From positions 110,557,854 through 110,621,853 of the forward strand of contig JASWHV010000009.1 of the NCBI GenBank assembly GCA_030760725.1: DNA of 64,000 nt. The letters are read 5' to 3'. The notes beneath the pieces were generated by a model. That model was not told the DNA's origin. It did no database searches and saw only the letters and a program-made list of their open reading frames with translations. Every line of letters starts with the position of its first letter. Position 1 is the first letter of the stretch. Made by a program: the position numbers and the translations under genes. This DNA is from Neostapfia colusana. Taxonomy: Eukaryota; Streptophyta; Magnoliopsida; Poales; Poaceae. Positions 10,341-21,347 of the stretch are shown piece after piece.

Positions 10341-11061
10341 TCGGCGGCTCCTCTCACTTGGTTCTGGGAATCAAAATTGATCCCTACTTCTGAATTCCCT
10401 TGATGATCTGAGCTTGCTATTTAGTTGCGTAGTAACACCGGACTCCAAATATGCCAGGGTGTCATGATTATTGTCTACTTTATAGCATATCAAAATTCTC
10501 TTTTTATCGATACTGAGAATTTCCTCCCATTTTCCTTTTTGATGGCACTAAGGTCAGCATTATAAGTAAAAAAAAATAAGTAGGCATACTATGGTGAGAG
10601 AGCAGAGGTACGCCGTCCAACGTTTTATATGCGTTGTTCCACGATTGATCATAGGTCCCTAGCTAGCCTATCTCCTATATATGTTTGCATGTGTTCGTCA
10701 TCGATGATTCTCCTGCCAAGTGCCAATGCAAGGAAGACACGCACAGCTGCAATTGACGGCGCGCAGGCATAATAGTTCACTTTGCTCATTTAACCTCCTG
10801 AACAAAATATTGGTCCAGTTTACTATCTCTTAAACTATTCAAGTCGACACAATTAGATTTTACAACCTTACAGAATTTGTACTTTTTGTTGATTAATTTG
10901 AGTGTGTGATCAGTTCACATGAATTACTAAAACCGGACAGTTCAGGGACGTGGCCGACAAGTACTTTACGGGGCGCAGTATGCAGAGGTAAAGTCTTTAT
11001 TTTACTTTGCTTCATTATCCGATTGTGAACAATGTTTTCATCCAATAATAACTGGTGTACA
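10341..11061. other. CACTA interior without a clear gene
   Basis: No coding region can be supported. The part next to 10340 may be upstream DNA captured with the DUF241 gene. From about 10800 the sequence is AT-rich and precedes the first recognised exon of the plus-strand gene. Confidence 0.4.
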
Positions 11062-12527
11062 AGTCAGCGTAGCGAGGCTTGATGCCTGTTTCGGACGCGT
11101 ACCATGCCCTGTGTGCCCGTTGGGCGAGCCAGGGTTTCCAGGACTTGTTCCAGACCCATAGAGACGGTAGAGGGAGGGAATCAAAACACCGTTTAGGTGG
11201 GGACAGATACATACGTGTGGCTAAACGGATGGTAAGTGTTATTCGAATTTTATTTAAGTAATTTTATCATCTTCATTGTGCTAACACGTATCGATAGGAG
11301 CGAAAGAGCGGTCGGGAGCCGACACCTATCGAGGTGTGTAAGGGGGGTCACTTGGGACGTGACCCGTCGCAGCTTGACCAGCTGTGTTCTCAGGTGGCGT
11401 CAGAGGCGTTGGTAAGGTATTTTGTTAACTTAATTAAATTCTCTTTAATAGTTCTAAAGACATTATTTTCCTAAATTTTTAGGAAAAGTACAGGCAGGAG
11501 GCGCGGAGGCTTCGATGCAAGGGTATGATTTTGAGAGCGCACCAACAATTATCCCCAAAGCCGCGCATGCAAGCGGTGACGGGAAACCCCACGAACGGTA
11601 AGTTTTGATATTTTTGGTTTACTATCACAAACTTTAAGATACAAAAATTTAATAATCTTACTTCGCTGTTTAGGTTAGCTATCTTTGATGGAGTGGTCGA
11701 CTCGAGGCAGGCACTGTCTTCCTCGAGAGCCTCTCCATTGCAGCAGGGTGGGTCTAGCATCAGTCGTATGACCCAAGAGCTAGAGCTACGGAGTGTCCGG
11801 GAGGAGCTCCAGAGGACGCAAGAAGCGTTGAGGGCTCGGGACGAGATGCAGGCAGCGGCGCTCAAGGCTAGGGATGAGATGCAGGCAGCGGTGCTCAGGG
11901 CTAGGGACGAGTATCAAACCTCGTACATGCTTCAGTTGCAAGCTGTCATGCAGGTAAATTCTGACCGTTGTACTTAATATTTCTAATATATAAATGTTAT
12001 ATGAAATGATTTGGTTCCTATTTACAGGCTATGGCCATAGGACAGCAGGTTGTCTTTCCGTAGTGGGCGCCGCCACCGTTGGAGCTGCCGCAGGTGCAGG
12101 TGCCGACGACAGGTGCACAGGTATAAAATGACTCAAAATAGCTAATAATAGTTAAACCTGTTCAAATTCTGTAAAATTTGATCAAATTTACTCAAATATA
12201 GCAAAACTTGTTAGACTTAATCAAACTTAGTAAAATATGGTGAGTAATATAGCCAAAACTAGTTAAACTTGCTCAAACTTAGTCTATCTTGCTCAAACTT
12301 ACTAAAATATGAGCAAACTTACTCAAACATAGCAAAATCTAGTTAACTTGCTCAATTTCGTATTTTAATAAGCGAATTTAGTCAAATATGCATGTTTATA
12401 CTTGTAACTTGTCTACCACACTTGCAAATCACAGGGATCGGGGACGGAGGCTCGCACAACATCACCCCAGCTTGCGCCGCTTGGACGACTGCAGGAGAGC
12501 GACTTTCCAAACTTCGGTCCGGGGTAG
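11062..12527 (+). pseudogene. CACTA-associated transposase_24-like gene, C-terminal exons
   Basis: Six plus-strand exons can be traced by splice sites: up to 11231, 11298-11411, 11483-11597, 11674-11953, 12028-12120 and 12435-12527. Introns begin GTAAGT, GTAAGG, GTAAGT, GTAAAT and GTATAA, and end AG. The product contains a YHALCARWASQGF motif, a GREPTPIEV motif and a coiled coil built from RARDEMQAA-type repeats. This order matches plant En/Spm transposase_24 proteins found in CACTA elements. The usual N-terminal half is not seen. An in-frame TAG at 12061-12063 follows QQVVFP, so this copy would be truncated before its last 50 or so residues. The assignment rests on motif pattern, not on a search. 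Confidence 0.6.
12130..12400. repeat. degenerate tandem repeat in the last intron
   Basis: Variants of the phrase TTACTCAAACTTAG and AGTTAAACTTGCTC recur about every 20-25 bases between the exons ending at 12120 and starting at 12435. The copies are irregular. It looks like an old, AT-rich minisatellite within the intron. Confidence 0.55.
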
Positions 12528-12689
12528 CGTGTAATGTGGTGTGTGTCGAGTGTATTATTTTCGAACTATTTTGCAATGTTTCTTGTGATATGCTTGTGCT
12601 TGTGTATATTATTTTCCGCTTGTGTGAGCTAGCCATTGAGCCAGAGTTGGCCTCGAAGCCAGGGCAGCATTTTCATTTTTTTTAAATGC

Positions 12690-12884
12690 GAGCCTTATAG
12701 ACGATGATTTCTGGTGCTTAGCCGTCGTCTATAAACCATATTTATAGACGACGGTGGAGCCGTAGCCGTCGTCTATAAGCCGTAATTATAGATGACGGCC
12801 AGGAAAAAATGTCATATATAAGGTTCACTATGTGCCACGTGGTAGGAGTACCTAATTAACGACGACCAGGAGTGGCCATCGTCA
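12690..12884. repeat. CACTA right subterminal repeats, part interrupted by the copia insertion
   Basis: Several TTATAGACGACGGT and CCGTCGTCTATAA copies in both orientations. The array continues after the nested copia element at 16273, showing that the copia landed inside the CACTA right end. Confidence 0.75.
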
Positions 12885-12889
12885 ATTGC

Positions 12890-13101
12890 TATAGAGAGAA
12901 AACCCACACCTCTTACTGAACTGATAGAGTCATACATATAGCGGGGAGTGGCAGCGAGGCGCTGGACGTGAGCAACGCACGATCCGAAGAAGTCGTGCGT
13001 CCGCAGCCGAACGCCACGCACGCGGTGAGTCCGCAACAGAAACATTAACGGTGCATGCATGCTGGGCTCAGTCATGCAATACGCAAGCACGTATTCCTAC
13101 A
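12890..13101 (-). repeat. copia 3' LTR
   Basis: Direct repeat of 16056-16267. On the minus strand it starts TGTAGGAATACG and ends TTTTCTCTCTATA. The TG...TA ends are unusual, but the flanking ATTGC duplication fixes the boundaries. Confidence 0.88.
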
Positions 13102-14099
13102 TCCCCCCTCAGCTGCAGCATCGTCGTGGGAGACGCAGAGGCTGGTCCGGAAATCTTCAAAGACAGATGTTGGCAAGCCTTTAGTCATCACGTCGGCGAG
13201 CTGGAGTTGTGTTGGAACATGGAGAACTCGCAGCTGACCAATGGACACCTTCTCTCGGACGAAGTGGATGTCGAGTTCAACGTGCTTGGTGCGGCGGTGA
13301 TGCACTGGGTTTTGCGTCAGGTACACGGCCGAGACATTGTCGCAGTACATCACGGTTGCCTTTGAAATGTTGACGTGGAGTTCCTGAAGCAGTTGCCGTA
13401 TCCAGCAGCACTCCGCCGCAGCATTCACGACAGCGCGGTATTCCGCCTCCGCGCTGGAACGCGAGACGGTGGTCTGGCGTTTTGACGACCATGACACAAG
13501 AGTGTCCCCGAGGAAGATGCAGTAGCCGGAGGTCGATCGGCGTGTGTCCGGGCAACCTGCCCAGTCCGCGTCGGAGTAGGCAGTGATGTCGACGCTCGAA
13601 GAAGACTTGATGTGAAGACCGTATTGCGATGTTCCCTTGACATAGCGAAGTATCCGCTTCACCAATGCCCAATGAATATCGCGTGGCGCATGCATGTGTA
13701 GACATGCTTGATTAACAGCATAGGAGATGTCGGGGCGGGTCAGCATGAGATACTGCAATGCACCAGCAATGCTCCTGTAGCAGGATGCGTCGGTGGCCAG
13801 TACGCCGTCTTCTGCAGAGACCTTGGGCTTGGTGTCGACCGGAGTTGTGACTGGTTTACAGTTCGCCATGCCTGCACGCTCCAGAATGTCAGTGGCATAG
13901 GCAGCTTGGCTGAGGAAGAAACCGGACGCACTGCGCTGCACATTGATGCCGAGGAAGTAGTGCAGTGGTCCGAGGTCCTTCATCGCGAATGTCCGACTGA
14001 GTCGCTCAACGATCTGATTCAGCAAGTTGGTGGAGGAAGCTGTAAGGAGGATGTCGTCGACGTAGAGCAGAAGGAAAGCCGTAGTGTTGCCGTCCCGGA
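13072..14099 (-). pseudogene. copia reverse transcriptase (C-terminal part) and RNase H
   Basis: The minus strand holds one long open frame. It opens inside RT with TTAFLLLYVDDILL (catalytic YVDD at 14053-14064), goes through GPLHYFLGINV and RPDISYAVNQ, then RNase H with YSDADWAG, SRSSAEAEYRA, CDNVSAVYL and RRTKHVELDIHFVRE. The fingers part of RT, normally about 150 residues ahead of YVDD, is absent because the inversion breakpoint falls at 14100. The frame reads through into the LTR. The domain itself has no stops, so the truncation rather than decay disabled it. Confidence 0.85.
13102..13115 (-). other. copia polypurine tract
   Basis: The minus strand reads GCAGCTGAGGGGGG then A directly before the LTR start, the expected site for plus-strand priming. 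Confidence 0.75.
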
Positions 14100-14130
14100 A
14101 GGTGTGGGTTTTCTCTCTATATGGTATCAG
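14100..14130 (+). other. extra LTR end plus primer site at the inversion junction
   Basis: Positions 14100-14121 match the last 22 bases of the LTR (GGTGTGGGTTTTCTCTC and on), followed at 14122 by TGGTATCAG, the start of a Met-tRNA primer site, all in plus orientation. A second, oppositely oriented primer site stands at 16044-16055. An ordinary copia has one. This third LTR end argues that the rearrangement arose during reverse transcription. Confidence 0.8.
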
Positions 14131-14170
14131 CTTTCTTTCGATCCCTACCGCTTCCGCCTCGCCGCCGGAC

Positions 14171-15784
14171 ATGTCGACCAGCCCGCCGCCATCCTCTGCT
14201 CGCTCTTCGGCCAACACCAATCCCTTCGCCGATCCCATCTCCACCACAGCCCCTGTCTCCGTCATCCAGCACGTCAATATCCTCAACCATGTTCCAATGG
14301 TTCTGGACTACGGCGAACCAAACTTCTCCATGTGGTCGGCGTTCTTCGATGCCACCTTCCGCAAGTTCGGGCTCGTAGAGCACGTCGACGGCACCGTCGA
14401 CGCACAATCCATGTGGCATGATGTCGACTGGTTGCAAATTGACCAGTGTATCGTCTCATGGTTGTACAACTCCATCACGCCCAACCTGATGCAGATGATC
14501 CAGCAACCGCGTCCGACGGCCTACCAGCTCTGGAACGCCATCCGCGGCCTCTTCCTCGACAACGGCGATCAACGCGCGGTCTACGCGCTCCAGGAGTTCC
14601 ACAGCCTGTTCCAAGGTGATCTTAGCATATCTGCTTACTTTAGCAGGTTGAAGGAACTTGCGGACCTACTGCGTGACGTCGGCCATCCGATCTCGGATGC
14701 TTCGATGGTTCTCAATGCCCTCCGTGGCCTGGGTGCCAAGTTCAGCCACGCCATTTCCGTTCTGACGGCCATGAAGCCCCTGCCCAGTTTCCTCTTCGTC
14801 CGTAACTACCTTCTCCAGGATGAAGCACGCCAGGCGCACACAGCAAAAATGGAGGCTAGTTCTGCCCTCGTTGCCACAACAAAAATGGGCTGCGGCTCCA
14901 CGTCTACCGGATCTGCACCGGCGAGCACCTCTGATAACCCTGCTAAGAGTAACAGTGGTGGGAAAAAAGGACGAGGTCGCAAACAGGGCGGCGGCCGCTC
15001 GTCTAACAACCCTGGTTCGGGCTCCAACACTGGTGGTGCCGCGCCGAATACACCGTCCGTGCGTCCACCATGGGCGGCCAACTTCAACCCGTGGACGGGC
15101 GTCGGCCAAGCGTGGCAAATGCCACTCTGGCGCCTGGCCGCACCAGGCATCCTCGGTGCTCGTCCTGGAGCGAACAGCCAGCAGGCTCTGCATGCGGTCA
15201 CCACGCCCTCGTACAACGACATGACGGTGCACGGCGCACATCAGGCACAGATGCCACCGGGACTTGTTGCTGCTCTCCAGAACCTCCCACAGCCCGGTAC
15301 CTACGACGGCACAGATTGGGTTCTGGATACCGGCGCCAGCACCCATATGGCCAACTCTTCTGATATATTATCTTCCTCCCTTCCTACACCTCCCTCCACA
15401 AATATCGTTGTGGGCAATGGTGCACTCCTGCCTGTCCAGCACGTCGGGACGTCCACTATTGCCACCAACGGAAATCCATTACATCTTCGTAATATTCTGA
15501 TTTCACCTCACTTGGTCAAAAATCTCATCTCAGTCCGTGCCCTCACTCGTGATAATTCTGTCTCTGTGATTTTTGATCCTTTTGGCTTCTCCATTAAGGA
15601 CTTCCGCACGGGGACGACGCTTCTCCGCTGTGATTCCTCCGGCGACCTTTACCATCTTCATCAGACACCAAATAATACGAAGACGCACAAAAGCTTCAGT
15701 GCCACCCTTGACTCTGCGCTTTGGGCACGCTCGGTCGGGCCATCCTGGGCATGGACAGCTTCGGCATCTTCTTTCCACGTTTGA
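14171..15784 (+). pseudogene. copia gag-protease (UBN2-type gag), inverted block
   Basis: I chose the ATG at 14171 (MSTSPPPSS) because the codons before it come from the LTR end and leader. The first 200 residues form a UBN2-type gag (WSAFFDATFRKFGLVEHVDG, LWNAIRGLF, LQEFHSLFQGDLSISAYFSRLKELADLL). A basic G-rich stretch follows (KKGRGRKQGGGRSS) with no clear CCHC knuckle. Then comes an aspartic protease with the DTGAS active site (WVLDTGASTHMANSS, about residue 405) and the start of the GAG-pre-integrase region. The frame is lost by a frameshift near 15725 and stops at 15784. Typical copia polyproteins run on for another 900 residues. Confidence 0.85.
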
Positions 15785-16043
15785 TTTTTGTTGCACTAAG
15801 ACTGATTGCCACTCCTGTACATGGTGCCAGATAGGCAAGCATGTTCGGATGCCCTTTCAGTCTTCAGACACCACTGCATTCACTCCTTTCCAAGTTCTGC
15901 ATTGTGATGTATGGACATCCCCTGTTCCAAGTAATTCCGGCTTTAAATTCTATCTCGTCGTTCTCGATGATTTCACGCATTTTACTTGGACTTTCCCATT
16001 ACGCCACAAATCGGATGTGTTGCCCACACTCATTTCTTTCCAC
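15725..16043 (+). pseudogene. copia pre-integrase / integrase N-terminal fragment
   Basis: In a different frame from gag, the plus strand encodes the end of GAG-pre-integrase and its zinc-binding C-x2-C (CHSCTWCQIGKH). It then encodes the first integrase core motif (VLHCDVWTSPVPSNSG, FYLVVLDDFTHFTW). It stops at 16043, where the oppositely oriented primer site begins, so the second catalytic Asp and the Glu of the core are missing. Confidence 0.82.
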
Positions 16044-16055
16044 GCTCTGATACCA
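16044..16055 (-). other. copia primer binding site
   Basis: The minus strand reads TGGTATCAGAGC directly after the 5' LTR, complementary to Met-tRNA. It abuts integrase sequence, not the expected leader. Confidence 0.85.
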
Positions 16056-16267
16056 TATAGAGAGAAAACCCACACCTCTTATTGAACTAATAGAGTCATA
16101 CATATAGCGGGGAGTGGCAGCGAGGCGCTGGACGTGAGCAACGCACGATCCGAAGAAGTCGTGCGTCCGCAGCCGAACGCCACGCACGCGGTGAGTCCGC
16201 AACATAAACATTAACGGTGCATGCATGCTGGGCTCAGTCATGCAATACGCAAGCACGTATTGCTACA
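16056..16267 (-). repeat. copia 5' LTR
   Basis: Direct repeat of 12890-13101; begins on the minus strand TGTAGCAATACG at 16267. The ATTGC duplication follows at 16268-16272. Confidence 0.88.
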
Positions 16268-16272
16268 ATTGC

Positions 16273-16531
16273 CTTATAGACGACGATAAACCGTCATCTA
16301 TAAGATTCACTATGTGCCACGTGGCAGGAGTACCTTATTGACAATGGCCAGAAGTGGTCGTCGTCAATAATCTTAAAGACGACAGTTACCGTCATCTATA
16401 ACCTTATAGCTGACTAACAATCGTAGACGGCCGGAAACTGTCGTCAATTGATGATTACCGTTGTTAGACGACGGTTTAGCCTTATAGACGACGGTTTGTG
16501 GCCGTTGTCTATTATCGCGATTCCTGTAGTG
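16273..16531. repeat. CACTA right subterminal repeats and terminus
   Basis: More TATAGACGACGG copies in both orientations run up to 16531, where the minus strand starts CACTACAGGAATCGC. LINE endonuclease sequence resumes at 16532. Confidence 0.82.
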
Positions 16532-17056
16532 CATCTGTTGAGCGAGCACCTGAAAGTTCCCATTAGGCGATAATTCAAGTTTGATTGTTTTGTCACTTGA
16601 CTCATAGATGAGATTCAAATCGCCAATGCAAAACCAGGGTGTATTCTGCGCTGGCTTGGACCTCTCTAACTCTTCCAGAAACCGCGGTTTATCCGCATCT
16701 GCCGCTGGTTCATACACCGTGGTGAGCCTAAATTCTGTTCCCAGAGAATTGAGACAAACTGAGATGGAGAGGGAAAAGTCACCAACTGAGGCTGTGGAAG
16801 ACGTCTCATATTCACTACGCCAGGCAACGATGATACCCCCTCGCGTGCCCACTGCTGGTTTGATCTGGTAAGCACCCAGTTCCTGACCCAAAGTCTCATT
16901 GAGTAGCTGTGGGGAGAAATTGTCCAACTTGGACTCTTGCAAACACACAATCCACGGTCTGACTTCCTGCACCACAGTTCTTACGACCTCACGTCTGGCT
17001 GGTTGATTTAATCCTCTAACATTCCAATTAAGCAACACCAGATGTGATTTATTCAT
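16532..17056 (-). pseudogene. LINE ORF2 endonuclease domain, truncated by the CACTA
   Basis: The minus strand starts ORF2 at the ATG at 17056 (MNKSHLVLLNWNVRGLNQ). It encodes an apurinic/apyrimidinic-type endonuclease with N in NWNVRG, E in VCLQESKLD and D and N in CIGDLNLIYES, the metal-binding and catalytic residues of the EEP family. This enzyme cuts the target strand that primes reverse transcription. The domain is open to 16532, where the CACTA begins, and its last third (DRV and SDH motifs) is missing from the window. Confidence 0.85.
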
Positions 17057-17281
17057 TGCAATGGGACAACAACAAAGTACATAGAATGCTGAGCACTGAC
17101 AGACTACACCACCATCTGTGCCTATTTTCCAAAGTGTCGGTACATAAATCCCCAAAACAAGGCACTCCACTGACATCACCCGCTAGAGATCGACTGGACA
17201 GAGAACTGGAAACTGATAACGCCCACATTGCTAAACAAAAGATAAGGCATACTCTCCTACACCATGACTTGGACACCTTGA

Positions 17282-20155
17282 TCACTGGACTAAGTTTGTT
17301 GCCTCCACGACACCCATGGAGGCTATGGCTGAGGATATTTCCACGCTATCCAGGTGTGTCTCCTTTCTGATCATCTTGATTGCTTCACTTGACACCGGGG
17401 ACTTGTACATAGCCAGATATTTGATCTTCGCCTCATGCGTGTGCTCCTCACCCGCTGGGGCAAGGTTCAACTGCCTTATAAGACGTTCAGTTGCACTATG
17501 AATCACCGGTATCACAGGCGACCTACCAGCAAGGCGAGAGCTGCGACGGGTTGGTTCGACAGAGACTGAACGTTTTTCCCTTCGACGGATGACTTTCGGT
17601 GCTGGTTCTTCTAGTATGGGTGGCGCAGGTGCAGGAAAGGTGCTGTTGATAAAAATTTGGACTTTGTCGGAAACCCTCTTCTGTACTTTCATCTCCTGGT
17701 TTTCAGCTGGGTTCTGATCTACCACGATGGCCCCCTCCAAAGGATCCTGATCAGGGACTTCGACCGACGCGACCGACATGTCTGTCAGGGTGACAATCGG
17801 ATACATCTCCAAAGGTGTGACCTCAGAAACCTGCTTGGCAGCTGCAACGGGGAGCAAGGACGCTCCAGTAGGTGACTTTGTATGTCACCCCTCCCGTACT
17901 CATGGTAAGTGATCGCCTCATCAAGAAATACGGACCCAACAGCTCCGGCTATCCGCCCATTGGCCGTGGGTGGACACCGTGCTTCCGGCAGAGGGTATGC
18001 CGTTGTTGTCAATATAGTCACCAAAGCGTCCGCTACATCTGCTGTCTTTGGCTGCTCCAACGAACATACGAGGATGCCAGCAGACATCCGTGACGTAGAG
18101 CGACCACGGGGATGCTCATCATCAGCAGGACCGCTGCGTCCCCTCCTTGGGGACCGGGTGCGGTGACGGGCCAGAGGTTGCTGGCGCCCATGGAATTCAG
18201 CCGGGGCCCCTTGCATTGATATTTTCACGCTCTGGTGGAGGATGACGTCCCTCATCAACCGGATCCTCATCCCCGTGCCCACCATGCAGGTGGTGACGAC
18301 AAGGACTTAACATTGTTGTGGGTCACCTGCATCATCGACCATTCCACGCCTTCAGGCAAAGCTGTGAAATCTAGGGAACTCAGGAGTTTTCCGAGTTGGA
18401 GGAGATCGAGGACATCAGTCCACTAGCCCACTTGTCTCGGATGGAGGAGACTCGGCACGCCTGGGAGTATAATCATAGATGTGGTCGAGGTGAATAATGA
18501 TCTCCACAGCATGGCCCTCTGGTGGAAAACTCCCCAAGCCCGCCCTGAGGGGGCCTGACGAAAACTGGAGCGGCCATCATTTCCGGAGAAGAGGTAACCA
18601 TCTTGCTACGCGGAAGCAGGTTTGGATTATATTGAACATCCAACCCTTGAAACTGAACAGACCTGAAAAGTCCTCCTCCGACGAAGGGGATCCATATAAT
18701 CAAAGAGGCAGACATCTCCGAGGATTTGATGGAACCCATCAGCACACCAGGCAAAGGCGGGAAGATTCAATATAAACCTTGACCTGGTACAGCCAAGCCA
18801 CTGGCCGCGCTGAGGAGAGTGTCCACGGCCGGACCTCATAATGGGCGCCAACAATGGATACAACACCCCTTTGCACTACTCTGTCCCGGTTTTCAACGAA
18901 GTCGAACCTCACCAGGAAGTTATCCGCGTGAAGACGGGAGACAGAGAAGTATCGCTGGGGTATGCGGAGGTGCTGGTGGAGGGCTGAGCAAACTTCGACA
19001 ACATCTGTTGGGCGACGTAAGTTGCGGCCCGAGAGGATCACCGCTTTGTGGTTGAGGTTGTGGAGTTCTGCTGCCATGACTCCGCCCGACACGGCGGTGG
19101 ATTGTCCGGACATAGGTCTACGGCCCGGTTGTCCCACAGTGGAGGGGGTGCTCATGACATATCGGCCGGCGAGGAAGCTTGAGCAATGGAATAGCTTGGA
19201 CAGTGGGGGGTTATCGGGACCTCTAACGGATCTCTGGGTTTGTCTGTCTGTTTTTTTTTGGAAGGAGGGTTGGGTGAATTGTGAGATGACCCCCTGGCTG
19301 AGAGCTTGAGAAACAATAGCCCGAGGATTCAATCCAACGGGATTTAACATGGATCGGAGAAGGTCTAGTGGACCGTTGAGCCGATCGACGCGAGGAGACA
19401 AGCGTCTATCCCAGCGAGAGGTCAGCTTCAACTCCTCGATTTTTAGCAGCGGAGTTAAGGAGGGCTACCTCCATTGATTGCAAATGCAGCAAGGCCGACT
19501 CCTTGGTCGTCCCATCACCTGGGGCTCCCTCTAAGACAACGGTTGCAACTAGGCCAGGCCGGTGGCTAGCAGTGATAACGGCAGGAGGAGGTGACGAAAC
19601 ATCCTTGTAGGCGCGCAGAGGACAGGACGAAGGAGGCGGCCTGAGGACATAAGCTAGAAGGTTTTCTGAAGGATCCTCTTGGATACTAGGAACTGATGAG
19701 GTCGTTGTAGCCGACCTAGGCCTAGGGTTTTGCACCCAGGGAGCGGAAGGCAAGACTGGGCTTCCCCGTTTGAGGATCACCGGAGTCGCCGGAGGGGGGT
19801 GCGGAAGGTTTACCACGCCCACCGATACCCAATCCTCGGAGGAGAACGGCATAGTCGAGATCACCGGGTTGAGGAGGGACGGGGATCTTCCTTGAATAAG
19901 ACCCGAGGAGGTACCCACTTGGGAATGTACTTCTTGAACCGAGGAGGATGGTTGTCGTGAATCATCGTTGGACTCAGAAACTTCTCCTTGCAAAATGGGC
20001 AGCAGGGAGAAAGCGCTATCCTCATCGGTGAAGCAGGCGTCAGCCTGGCCCCTCGATACTGGTTCCGAGGTGACGAGGGAGGAGAAGGGAGTGCACAGTA
20101 CATCAGAGGATGAGTATATGGAGCCCTGTGTAGAATTCCACGATAAGAAAGACAT
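17282..20155 (-). pseudogene. LINE ORF1 (DUF4283, nucleic-acid-binding), frameshifted
   Basis: On the minus strand the ORF starts at 20155 (MSFLSWNSTQGS). It passes through a Ser/Pro-rich region, a DUF4283 domain at about 19110-18760 (VILSGRNLRRPTDVVEV, YFSVSRLHADNFLVRFDF), and a basic SRLA segment (EPTRRSSRLAGRSP) with a helical C-terminal end stopping near 17282. Plant LINE ORF1 proteins bind the element RNA. Frames change near 19420, 18740 and between 18470 and 17857, and I see no intact zinc knuckle. ORF2 follows about 225 bp downstream. Confidence 0.78.
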
Positions 20156-21020
20156 CTAGCTCAGCTTTTGAGACACCTCACACTAATGGGACGAATCATC
20201 CCTAGTCTTTGCTTGACAAACTCACTAGTCCATAGTAGCACCTCAATCCAACGCATCCATTTTATCTAGGACTTACTATGCACTAAAGTTTACATGGTTT
20301 TCATAATGCCTCCCGATCCCAAGACCATGCTGTTGTGAGTTGTGATGATGCATGTTACAGGTAGATCTGTTCCAGAGAAATACAACGCATGCTTAAAAAG
20401 GGAAACATGAAACAACAATAATCTGTCGAACATTGTAATATATGTTTGGTAAGGTGTAGTTCCCTATAGAAAAAGATGTCTGACCCTTCTTTTTCGTGTC
20501 ACCCACATATTCGGTAGAGGCGCACTTATTATATGTACCAAATAGATGATTGGAGAGTTAAAATGTATCATAACAAGTACAAGACTAACATGTCAAGATT
20601 TTTCTGCCTAATGTCTACAGAACACATACATTAAAAATATACATGGAACAACAAATATACTTGGCATGTAATTTTAAAGCTTATGAAACAATTTACAAGA
20701 TTAGAAATAGACATGCTACAACATATATTCATGAAGGTGAATGTACCGTATCCTTCACATATAACTTTGAAAGCTTTTGAGTCATTCCAGGCATGCCACC
20801 AATCAACTCAGATGTTTTCGAATTCAAATAACTATGGCAAGGAAATAATCATCCAGATCATTCATGACCATATCTGACAGCTATTTGACATGACTGAAGA
20901 TCATCATATCCTCTATGACGCCCAAGCATCAAGGAAAGGTTTGTAACTAAGAATCTGTAGTAACAGTAGGAGCATCCTTTGCGGCTGCAAAGCACAAGAT
21001 TCCAAAGTGCACAATCGTTT

Positions 21021-21135
21021 TTAATCGTCTGAAGCGCTTGAAGAGGCCTTTATTTTTCCACGTGTCATCTTCTTAGTATTATTTGAAAAGTACGCTGCTG
21101 AAAGTCCATACATGATATTACTGTCATCATTTTTC
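21021..21135 (-). CDS. last exon of unidentified host gene
   Basis: This exon begins after the acceptor TCCTCCCAG and stops with TAA at 21021-21023. It encodes about 37 residues ending in a basic then Ser/Asp tail (KKMTRGKIKASSSASDD), which resembles a nuclear-protein C-terminus. The intron to the previous exon is only 36 nt (21136-21171), short for a plant intron and the main reason for caution. The alternative is direct read-through: the previous exon's frame meets TAA at its own donor. Confidence 0.5.
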
Positions 21136-21171
21136 CTGGGAGGAAACATGCATGAGCAACATTAAACTTAC

Positions 21172-21347
21172 ATTCCATTGTGATGTAAAATGGCTTTCAG
21201 TTCTGCTTGCATATTGGTGCCGATTCTCTGTAGATAATTTGTTTTTGTTCTTTCCAGGTTCAGGGTCCTTAGTATGGCACCTATAATTGTGTCCAGTTCT
21301 TCATCTGTACGGCAACAAGCAATAACTGTTGTACCCTCATATAGTTC
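21172..21347 (-). CDS. penultimate exon of unidentified host gene
   Basis: A 176-nt minus-strand exon opens after the acceptor CGTCATAG and ends at a perfect donor, GTAAGT. It is open throughout in one frame, with a helical, charged reading such as GTTVIACCRTDEELDTIIGA and RIGTNMQAELKAILHHNG. The donor phase fits the acceptor of the next exon exactly, restoring a codon across the junction. No family comes to mind; the sequence resembles the C-terminal end of an amphipathic helical protein. No TE signature is present. Upstream exons must lie at higher coordinates, where candidates are weak. Confidence 0.6.

Larger units (their letters stand above)
12890..16267. mobile_element. short-LTR Ty1/copia element with internal inversion
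   Basis: LTRs of 212 bp lie at 12890-13101 and 16056-16267, flanked by the 5-bp duplication ATTGC (12885-12889, 16268-16272). The polypurine tract beside the left LTR and the primer site beside the right LTR both say the element reads on the minus strand. RT-RNase H is on the minus strand (13072-14099), but gag, protease and integrase (14171-16043) are on the plus strand. At the switch (14100-14130) there is a third copy of the LTR end joined to a primer site. The LTR pair differs at about four positions. Confidence 0.88.
9225..16531. mobile_element. CACTA (En/Spm-type) transposon inserted in the LINE, left terminus lost
   Basis: The right end reads CACTACAGGAATCGC on the minus strand from 16531, the typical CACTA terminus. 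Both sides carry many copies of a TATAGACGACGG-type subterminal motif in both orientations (9225-9500, 12690-12884, 16273-16531). The interior holds a captured DUF241 piece and a spliced plus-strand gene of the kind seen in grass CACTA elements. The left terminus is not recognisable: LINE sequence runs to about 9224 and the subterminal repeats start at once. A 3-bp target duplication therefore cannot be shown. A copia element is nested at 12890-16267. Confidence 0.8.

Noticed and set aside
14666..15346. 226-codon minus-strand frame opposite copia gag
   Set aside because: It is the shadow of the GC-rich gag frame on the other strand.
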